From: Nostoc sp. 'Peltigera membranacea cyanobiont' 210A | Lineage (GTDB): Bacteria; Cyanobacteriota; Cyanobacteriia; Cyanobacteriales; Nostocaceae | Reading direction: 5' to 3' | NCBI RefSeq assembly: GCF_002246015.1 | Contig: NZ_NOLJ01000001.1 | Span: 719,748 to 783,747 of the forward strand | DNA: 64,000 nucleotides | Shown: in pieces, positions 18,222-25,600 of the stretch | How the letters are laid out: each line of letters begins with the position of its first letter | How positions within the stretch are numbered: position 1 is the first letter of the stretch | The notes under the pieces: generated by a model | Seen by the model: only the letters and a program-made list of their open reading frames with translations | Databases searched by the model: none | What the model was told of the DNA's origin: nothing | Translations under genes and position numbers: made by a program

Positions 18222-18587
18222 CTAGCCAATCGTCGCTTGGCTAGTATCAACATCTGTAGCACCATTCACTGAACGCGCCACAGAATTCATCTTATTGAGA
18301 ATTTCCTGACTTGGAACTTTTCCTTTCAACACTACAGTGCTACCCGTCTGAGCCACCCAAAGAGTATCAACATCGTCGAGTTGGGGGTCTTCATCAAATG
18401 CCAACGCTACCCGCTTGGCTAAACCACTTTGGTCATATTCTCCGCTTAAACCCAGACGTTCTGGGGGTATTGATTGCGTAGCCGTAGCGACATCACTACT
18501 AGGAGCTTGCTGTATAGCCTGTGGAGCCGGATTTACTTCGGCATTTTGAGGTTTTTCCATTCCAAACAATCTTTTTAACCAACCCAT
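18222..18587 (-). CDS. BON-domain protein
   Basis: This 121-residue protein has a short basic N-terminus (MGWLKRLFGMEKPQ), a Pro/Ala/Gln-rich linker and a C-terminal BON domain at about 50-118: LAKRVALAFDEDPQLDD, a strand with VVLKGKVPSQE, and the closing SVNGATDVDT. BON domains bind membranes or lipids and are found in osmotic-stress and secretin-linked proteins. There is no signal peptide, so a cytoplasmic, membrane-surface role is possible. No operon partner is evident. Confidence 0.8.
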   Translation of the reverse strand: MGWLKRLFGMEKPQNAEVNPAPQAIQQAPSSDVATATQSIPPERLGLSGEYDQSGLAKRVALAFDEDPQLDDVDTLWVAQTGSTVVLKGKVPSQEILNKMNSVARSVNGATDVDTSQATIG

Positions 18588-18856
18588 AAAACTTTTCTCC
18601 TATTAAAGGCTTATCAAATCTGAGTATAAAAGGTTTGCAACAAGTGCTGCATCTGCCAATGAAAAGATATACATTCAATGAAATTTTTGCTTGCAGTATG
18701 ATTTATAGACAATTTCTCGATTGAGAATGCAACGAGTGCAGCTCTTAAGTTTACAATAGGAGGTCGCACTGAAAATTTAGTGCGGTAGTAGGTCTAGCGT
18801 TGCCTTTTGCTAGTGTCTGCATTACTCAATTCCTGCTCTAGCCTCTGTTGGCGAAG

Positions 18857-19375
18857 ATGAAACATACCCTTTCAGTTCTCGTAGAAGATGAGGCGGGTGT
18901 TCTTTCCCGCATATCTGGTTTATTTGCGCGTCGCGGCTTCAATATTGAAAGCCTTGCTGTTGGCCCTGCTGAACAAGGAGGAGTCTCCCGAATTACAATG
19001 GTTGTCCCTGGTGACGATCGCATTATCGAGCAACTCACCAAGCAACTGTACAAGTTAGTCAATGTCCTAAAAGTCCAGGATATTACCGAAACCCCTTGTG
19101 TCGAGAGGGAATTGATGCTTTTGAAGGTGAATGCTAGTAGCAGCAATCGCTCAGAAGTAATCGAACTGTCTCAGATTTTCCGGGCGCGAGTCGTGGATGT
19201 GGCGGAAGATTCTCTCACCTTAGAAGTTGTGGGAGATCCAGGTAAAATGGTAGCGATCGTGCAAGTATTACAAAAATTTGGTTTGAAAGAAATCGCCCGC
19301 ACTGGCAAAATTGCCCTGACTCGTGAATCAGGCGTGAATACCGAGTTACTCAAATCTTTGGAAGCAAAGGTTTAG
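18857..19375 (+). CDS. ilvN: Acetolactate synthase small (regulatory) subunit
   Basis: ATG at 18857 gives a 172-residue protein starting [19 protein letters not shown], the canonical start of IlvN/IlvH. An ACT domain (residues 1-75) includes [17 protein letters not shown], the valine-binding region, and the C-terminal ALS_ss domain includes [18 protein letters not shown]. The product activates the large subunit of acetolactate synthase and gives it valine feedback inhibition in branched-chain amino acid synthesis. The large-subunit gene is not adjacent, as is usual in cyanobacteria. A strong hairpin follows. Confidence 0.95.
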   Translation: MKHTLSVLVEDEAGVLSRISGLFARRGFNIESLAVGPAEQGGVSRITMVVPGDDRIIEQLTKQLYKLVNVLKVQDITETPCVERELMLLKVNASSSNRSEVIELSQIFRARVVDVAEDSLTLEVVGDPGKMVAIVQVLQKFGLKEIARTGKIALTRESGVNTELLKSLEAKV

Positions 19376-19413
19376 TTGGGAATTTAAATCAAGACTCAGA
19401 AATACTCAACCGC

Positions 19414-19453
19414 AGCAGAAGTCATAGTGGCAATTGTTACTATGACTTCTGCT
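19414..19453 (+). terminator. Hairpin terminator after ilvN
   Basis: AGCAGAAGTCATAGT pairs perfectly with ACTATGACTTCTGCT around a 10-base loop, 38 bp after the ilvN stop. No strong T-run follows, so efficiency is unknown. Confidence 0.6.
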
Positions 19454-19489
19454 TAGGGACTAGCAAAAAAACCAATATCCAACTTACCC

Positions 19490-19684
19490 GGGAGCAATGC
19501 GATTTTGTGAGCAGGGGGAGCAGGGGATGCAGGGGAGGCAGGGGAAGAGAAAGAAATAAGTGTATTTAGAGCTATAACGGTCATAAAAAATACTAAAGTT
19601 TTCTCTTCACTCCCCCTGCTCCCCCTGCTCCCCCTGCCTAAGAAAGCTCTTTTCACGAGGATCTCACTTTTTCGCGTTGCTCCC
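19490..19684. mobile_element. MITE with 9-bp target-site duplication
   Basis: A 195-bp non-coding element has inverted ends GGGAGCAATGCGATTTTGTG (from 19490) and CTTTTTCGCGTTGCTCCC (to 19684). It is flanked by identical 9-bp direct repeats AACTTACCC at 19481-19489 and 19685-19693. The interior holds long complementary G-rich and C-rich tracts (AGCAGGGGGAGCAGGGG against CCCCCTGCTCCCCCTGCT). The right target copy contains the stop codon of the YbjN gene. Confidence 0.8.
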
Positions 19685-19687
19685 AAC

Positions 19688-20821
19688 TTACCCTTCAATT
19701 TTAGCGATCGCTTCTTCTGGTGAGACATTACCATAAATCACAGACATAATCCCTGGCAGGTATTCATCCATCATCGTGACATTGGCGTAAACCACCCGTT
19801 GAATAAGTGCAAAACTGAGTCTGTCACCTTCGACATCAATGCTGGTTTTATAACTAATCTCGCCGTCAGTAAAATCTAGCTCAAAGTTGCCGATAATCAT
19901 ACCAGAATTAGCTCTAGTTATAAACTCTGCTACTGCCAGCCGCTTGTTTTCTGGTACGTTGACTGGACAAATTGAATAAAAAACGAATTGATTTTGTTCA
20001 CTTCTGGTTCTAGCGTAACAACTCCATTTGCCATTCTCGCCTTGGAACGGTATTTGTAAAGCTGGCTGTCCTGGAAGTTGTACAAAGGGCCAATTATCAG
20101 CTTGGAAGAAATTGATTATTGCTTCAAAAATATTACCATTTGTAGGAGATGGTACAAAATTTGCCTCTATTTTTTGTGTAATATCATCTGGGTTAATATC
20201 AGCTAATTCTGTCAAAAATTTCTCGATTCCTTGCAGCATTTTGGCAGATGCTTTCTGAGTTTTTACAGATAAATTCGCCTCAGTCCAATCTTTAAAAAAG
20301 TTGACAATGCCTTCAGCAATTCCTTCACCGTTCGTGCTTATTTGAACTAGATTTTCTGGACTAATATAAGACCAAAGAGTACGATAGCCGATTTCGCCTG
20401 ATTCTTGTTGCTGTTTAACAGATAAACCCAACCAACTTTCTGTGAAGAGGATTTGATTATCGGGTTGTTCTTGGCTTAAATTCAGGATATATTTTGCAGT
20501 TTCATCAATTTTGATGGTATGTTCTGCCAGAAGTGGTAATAAATCGGGTTTCAGGCTGACTTCGATTGTAATGTCTGGTTCGCTGAGGAATTTACCAGAT
20601 GATAGGGGGTTACGCGCATCTGGTTTGAGATTGAATAAAGCGGCGGTATCGATGCGTTGGTAGAGTTGTGGGTTGACTTGGAAGGTGAGACGACACGCGA
20701 TGAGTTCGTTGTTTTGTTTGGTGAGGGATAGTGCGATCGCGCGAACGGTTAAGGGAGATTGCGAGGAGTCGTGTAGGGTTAGTTCGGTGTTAAGCTGATG
20801 AGTTTCAGTGTGATCTGCCAT
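19688..20821 (-). CDS. YbjN-domain protein
   Basis: The 377-residue protein has an N-terminal beta-rich module (1-110), a helical middle and a C-terminal YbjN-type domain from about residue 235 (NFFQADNWPFVQLPGQPAL, YSICPVNVPENKRLAVAEF, FELDFTDGEISYKTSIDVEG). YbjN domains have a type III secretion chaperone-like fold and are often found with secreted or toxic proteins, but the function here is unknown. A truncated copy of its first 75 residues lies at 21705-21971. The stop codon sits inside the target duplication of the adjacent MITE. Confidence 0.8.
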   Translation of the reverse strand: MADHTETHQLNTELTLHDSSQSPLTVRAIALSLTKQNNELIACRLTFQVNPQLYQRIDTAALFNLKPDARNPLSSGKFLSEPDITIEVSLKPDLLPLLAEHTIKIDETAKYILNLSQEQPDNQILFTESWLGLSVKQQQESGEIGYRTLWSYISPENLVQISTNGEGIAEGIVNFFKDWTEANLSVKTQKASAKMLQGIEKFLTELADINPDDITQKIEANFVPSPTNGNIFEAIINFFQADNWPFVQLPGQPALQIPFQGENGKWSCYARTRSEQNQFVFYSICPVNVPENKRLAVAEFITRANSGMIIGNFELDFTDGEISYKTSIDVEGDRLSFALIQRVVYANVTMMDEYLPGIMSVIYGNVSPEEAIAKIEG

Positions 20822-20929
20822 ACAAAGATGTGATTAAAGTTGCAAAATATCTTTATCAAATATCTTTAGGATATGCTGGCAGTGAATTCCAGAGGTAATT
20901 CAAGGGATTCTTAAGTTTTTGGGCATTTC

Positions 20930-21355
20930 CTACAAGCTGCTGTTTTCAAAGAACTGGTTAAAGTTTTTTCGTTTCAATCCCTCTTTGAGTTTTTTATCCC
21001 CTGTCCACAATAAGCCCTCTAATTCCAATGTTAGTGCTACGTGGGGGGTATCGCTTTCGTCAATATCTTGACATAAAGCGTAGGCTGTTGCTCGATTTTC
21101 AGGGGAGATTAAATCTTCTTTATAAAAAGTAATTCGTTTCAGCAAGATTTGGTAAATTCGCGCTATTTCATCTTCTGATAGTTGGCTAACTTTAACTAAC
21201 TTCTCTTTGCGTTTAAATAGTTCGACCACAACTTGCTCGCAGACGAAAAAACGGCAATCTGAGCCTATGAGTATCTCGGTAAAACTAGATTGACTCTTTA
21301 GCAACGCTGAGAACAATATATTGGTATCAACAATAATCAGATGCTGTCTAGACAC
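20930..21355 (-). CDS. PIN-domain toxin (putative RNase)
   Basis: The 141-residue protein is a PIN-domain nuclease. Acidic active-site residues are visible: Asp10 in IIVDTNILFSALL, Glu45 in VVVELFK, Asp102 in DESDTPHVAL and Asp120 in LLWTGDKKLKEGL. Such proteins act as Mg-dependent RNases and are toxins of type II systems. Its start is 6 bp downstream of a 74-residue partner on the same strand, the usual toxin-antitoxin order. Confidence 0.82.
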   Translation of the reverse strand: MSRQHLIIVDTNILFSALLKSQSSFTEILIGSDCRFFVCEQVVVELFKRKEKLVKVSQLSEDEIARIYQILLKRITFYKEDLISPENRATAYALCQDIDESDTPHVALTLELEGLLWTGDKKLKEGLKRKNFNQFFENSSL

Positions 21356-21361
21356 TACCGA

Positions 21362-21586
21362 CTATCCTACAAATTTATGCTTGATTTCTAACCACACATC
21401 GCTGTCTATTTCATCAGCTAAGGTGGTGGCTTGCTCTTGAGTTAGATTACTACGTTTTCTAATTGTCTCTAACTCCAGATATTCTAAAAATTTAGTCAAG
21501 CTTTCAAGATCAAGAATATTTCTATTGAATTTGATGATAATGTCTTGGTTATCAAGTGTAATATTATACGATGAGTTTTCCGGCAT
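21362..21586 (-). CDS. Putative antitoxin partner of the PIN protein
   Basis: This 74-residue protein precedes the PIN gene by 6 bp. It has a short beta-rich start (SYNITLDNQDIIIKFN), then a helical, acidic segment ending SDVWLEIKHKFVG. I do not recognise a DNA-binding family; the antitoxin role is inferred from position, size and overlap style. A second, degraded copy of its 3' part is at 21968-22072. Confidence 0.65.
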   Translation of the reverse strand: MPENSSYNITLDNQDIIIKFNRNILDLESLTKFLEYLELETIRKRSNLTQEQATTLADEIDSDVWLEIKHKFVG

Positions 21587-21670
21587 GATATTCTCCTAGC
21601 TAGCGATCACACTTTTGAGAAGTACTGGAATTATTATGGCAGACTTAGTTGGTAAGTATTGTTAACTTGA

Positions 21671-21971
21671 GTTAGTGGAATGTGTTTCGCTAATAAATCG
21701 GGTTTCAGGCTGGTTTCGATTGTAATGTCTGGTTCTGAGAGGAATTTGCCAATAGGGGGTTACGCGCATCTGGTTTGAGATTGAATAAGGCTGCTGTGTC
21801 GATGCGTTGGTAGAATTGTGGGTTGACTTGGAAGGTGAGGCGAGACTCGATGAGTTCGTTGTTTTGTTTGGTGAGGGAAAGGGCGATCGCGTGAACGGTT
21901 AGGGGAGGTTGGGAGGAGTCGTGTAGGATTAAATTGGTCTTTATTTGATGATTTTCAGTTGGTGATACCAT
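21671..21971 (-). pseudogene. Truncated, frameshifted copy of the YbjN gene
   Basis: Residues 1-73 of this frame (HDSSQPPLTVHAIALSLT, RIDTAALFNLKPDARNP) are near-identical to the start of the protein at 19688-20821. After DARNP a small deletion shifts the frame, giving a wrong tail and a stop at 21705. In the original frame, homology can be followed further (EPDITIE, SLKPDLL) to about 21680. It is a gene relic from duplication of the YbjN/PIN/antitoxin module. Confidence 0.8.
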
Positions 21972-22072
21972 GTCCTACAAATTTATGCTTGATTTAACCA
22001 CACATTGCAGTCTATTTCATCAGCTACGGTGGTGGCTTGCTCTTCTGTTAGATTACTGCGCTTTCTAATGGA
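21968..22072 (-). pseudogene. Relic of the antitoxin gene 3' end
   Basis: The sequence TCCTACAAATTTATGCTTGA and the next 80 bases match 21365-21465, the C-terminal part of the antitoxin gene, with small indels. It directly abuts the YbjN relic, so the PIN gene between them has been lost in this copy. The order mirrors the intact module. Confidence 0.75.
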
Positions 22073-22114
22073 TGAAATTTAAACCATTTTATAAATTTAC
22101 AAGTGCTACATAAC

Positions 22115-22591
22115 TTAATCAAGTTCCAAAATTTTATTGAACTCACTTAAATCAGTACTACTAATAATTCTGATAGCATTAGGAACGGTATCTGCAACAT
22201 GAAAGAGAACTAACTCATCGATACAATAAATTCGTCCTTCTTCATCCATAACAATTGCCGCACTTCCATTTAGAGCTAGTGCTACTGGGCAAAGAGAACG
22301 ACCAAGAGCCTCTTCAAACTCTGTAATCATTTGGCGTGAGTGATATTGAGTCAGCTCTATGGGATCTACCTTCAAACGGTAGCGTTCTGTGGCTGCATCA
22401 CTAGCATTTTGTGAAATCTGAAGACCGCCAAATTGACGAAGGAAATGGGTCACGGACGGAAATACTGAGTATCCTATTTTTTTAAGATGATGTTCATATT
22501 CACTAGTATCTACTAAGTGATTTTTGCTCCAGCCCGCTTTTTCAAGCAATATTTTTGTCTCCTGAGAGTTAAAGTCCATATTTTTCTCCAA
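22115..22591 (-). CDS. SUKH-3 family immunity protein
   Basis: The 158-residue protein matches the SUKH-3 pattern: LLEKAGWSKNHLVDTSEYE near the start, then VTHFLRQFGGLQI, and later IVMDEEGRIYCIDE with a final helix. SUKH proteins are a known superfamily of immunity proteins that neutralise contact-dependent and other polymorphic toxins, including nucleic-acid deaminases and nucleases. It begins 32 bp after the stop of the large DUF4157 protein on the same strand, the expected toxin-then-immunity order. It probably protects the producer from that protein's C-terminal domain. Confidence 0.8.
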   Translation of the reverse strand: MEKNMDFNSQETKILLEKAGWSKNHLVDTSEYEHHLKKIGYSVFPSVTHFLRQFGGLQISQNASDAATERYRLKVDPIELTQYHSRQMITEFEEALGRSLCPVALALNGSAAIVMDEEGRIYCIDELVLFHVADTVPNAIRIISSTDLSEFNKILELD

Positions 22592-22623
22592 TGTTTAGCT
22601 GCTATTGCTATCTATAAGCAATT

Positions 22624-25600
22624 TTAATGCTTATGCTCTTCATACACGTATTCACAGTTATCGCAACGAGGTTCGGGTTTAAGCGCTTCTTTGGGACCCC
22701 ATGCAGCAGAATCCTTTAGTCCGCTAAAATTCGCATTATCTCTTCCCCTGATAGAAATAGCTTTATCGTAGGCTTCACATTCAGCACAATTTGTGAGATC
22801 CCTATTTTTTAGTGGTCGGTTATCGGACAGTTCGTTAAGTTTGTCTTGAAACTGTGGGTAAGCGTTATCTAAACGCTTCTGATTAGGTTCTTTTTTGCCA
22901 CCCGCACTCATACCGAAGTAAGCTTGATTATTGTTTTCTTGATCTACGACTCCTACTAACATGTTTGGAATTTTATGAGCGCGCTGATTTTTTCCTTCCC
23001 CTGTTTTAAAGCCTGAAGTATCTTGACCGGCTTCATCTACGCTGCCCATCGCTTCCCTAATTTGACCGTGATACCAGGCTACTGCATCTTCAGCACTCCG
23101 CTGCTCTGGCAAATGAATAGCATTGTACAAAATTTCAAAAAGTTCTTGGAAAACGTGTGCCAGTTCGTTTCTTTGTGGTACTGAGTTAGCACGCTGATCG
23201 ATCTCTTCCCTAATGCTGACTATATTACTGTTGTTATTAGTTTTTAGCTTGTCCAGCTTTTGATCGATCTGCTCCTCGGTTACATTTAGCAGACCATATC
23301 CTCTTCGTAACAATTCACCCGCTTTAGCAAGCAAATCTGGCGGTAAATTTGGGATTCCTTTAATTTTTCCAACAATGTTATCTAACTTCGTTTCTGCCTG
23401 TTCTGGTGTACTTGCAACCATCACGACTGGCTTGCCACTTTTGAGTTCAATCCATAGGCGGTGTCCTTCGTCGTGTGCGTTGAATTTAACTGGCTTACCG
23501 ACAGGCCCATCTGGAATCGTTATCTTATCTTTTTCTTTTTCTTTATTTTTAACTTCGCTCTTCTTGTCCTTATCAAATCCAAACTCATCTTTGACTTTAT
23601 TGCCAAACTTGTCAAACTTCTCCTTCACCGCCCCCTTCTTCTCTTCAACCCAATTCTGAGCGGCTGCTTTCTTATCCTCAACCCACTGCTTACCAGCTTC
23701 CTTCTTATCCTCAACCCACTGCTTACCGGCTTTATATTTCTCCTTCGCTGAATCTTTCAGTTCTCCAGCCTTCTTACCAAACTTGCTATTCTTAACTTTG
23801 TTACCAACTTTCTTAAACGCCTTTGCACCTTTATCAATTACCCAATCAACTGCTTTTTCCATCGGTTTCCGCAGCTTCTTGAATATTCCTTGAACCTTGC
23901 CGGCAATTCCATCTAAGCCCAAAAGACTTGCTAGGAAACTGATAACTACAGGTAAAGATTTCGCTAAGGCATTTTCAACGCCTTTGATTGCTTGATCGAT
24001 CGCACCACTAGCGATCGCACCAATCGCGTCTAAAATAGCATTAATTAAATCGGCAATCTGCTGGGCGCGTTCAATAAAGAATTTGACAATCTCATAAATC
24101 GCCTTAGCAGCTTTGATGAATGCTGAAGCTGGGGTCAACAGGCTGAGAATCCACTCAATCCCGGCTGTAATCACTTTTTCAATGATAAAGTTCTTGATGG
24201 GTTCGATCACCAAGGCATTGAGATCGCCCATCTTCTCTTGGACAAACTGCCAAATCCCAGCCACTCCTTCACTGGCTAAGACTTGAAATACATCAACAGT
24301 TTGTTCCAATCGACTGACCTTTTCTTCACCTAATCGTTTCACAGCTTGACCACGAATTGCTTCATAAGTGAAGCCTAAAAGCTGCATTGCTAGGCTAAAG
24401 ATCCCTTTGAGGTCGAAGTTTTCTGGCATTTGAATACCAGTTTCTGCCATTGTGCCTGTCAGCCAGCCAATTAATCCTTGCTGGAGGTGCTTCCCGATAT
24501 TATTCATGAAGTTGAGGAAACCTTGCTTCAGTGCCTGGATCAAATTAGTCAAGAAACCAATCGGGTCTTTGAGGATTTGCCCAACTACGCCAGCAACTCG
24601 CGCTAGCACTTGCAAAAGCATTTTGGTCAGTTCAATGATCGTCTTGATCACTCCCACGATGAAGTCGAAAGCTTTTTGAATAAAACCTTTATTTGCTGCC
24701 TTCATCTCTTCAATGCGGGCATCAACAGCTTCCAAGTTCTCCTGATATTTCTGCGCTAGGGTGTCAATTAGCTCATCTTGCTTATCGTCAACACTTTGTT
24801 GCAATTCTTCAAATTTGCTGTCAATGTCTGCGGCTGCTTGTTGACCGACTCCTTTTAAGTCTTGCGGTAGTTGGCTAATATAATTCTGAATCTCCTGCTT
24901 ACCATTGGCTATTTCTGCTTTGGCTTGGGTCAGTCCTTTACTAATAATGGCGACGACATTGTTAATTACACCATCCATCTGATTAATGTAAAGCTGCCGT
25001 CCCTCTTGATAGAAAGCGTTCACCTCTGAGGGCATACCGAACAATTTGTCTATCAACCATTTTCCTGGCCCCCAAAAGCCACTGTAGCGATCGCTCTTAT
25101 AATCGTCCATCCGCTTGCCAACGTAATCCTCGAAGGCTTTTTTGGCATCAGCAGCACCAGCATCAAAGGCTTGTATAACTTGCCCGTCTAGTTCACCAAG
25201 GGTTTTCTCAACTTTGCCTTTGGTCTTGTCATAAATCTTATTAATATCACCAGCAACTTTTGCCCGTGCTTGCTCATCCTTGCTCTTGGCTCCAATCTGT
25301 TGCTCCCCTACCTGACCCAGGTTTTGAGTACGGGTACCGTGCATTGCTTGCAAATGCTGCTGGGCTGTAGCTTCTGCCGTAGCTTGAGCGGTTGCGAGTA
25401 TGCCTTGCTCTTGCTGGCGATATTGTGGCGGCGCCTCTTGTGCATTAGTTTGAGCATCTTTCTTGGCTGCGAGTGCCCCTTGAAACTCCGGTTCATTGGA
25501 GTTGGCCAATTGCTTCTCGGTAATATCCGCCTCTTTCATCTGCTGGTCAAGTTTTTTACTGTCATCTTGCAGTGGTGCCTCGACTTCAGCTTGTCCTTTA

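Noticed and set aside
19453..19734. 93-codon minus-strand frame
   Set aside because: It spans the MITE and overlaps the YbjN gene in another frame; its Ser/Gly/Pro runs come from the G/C tracts.
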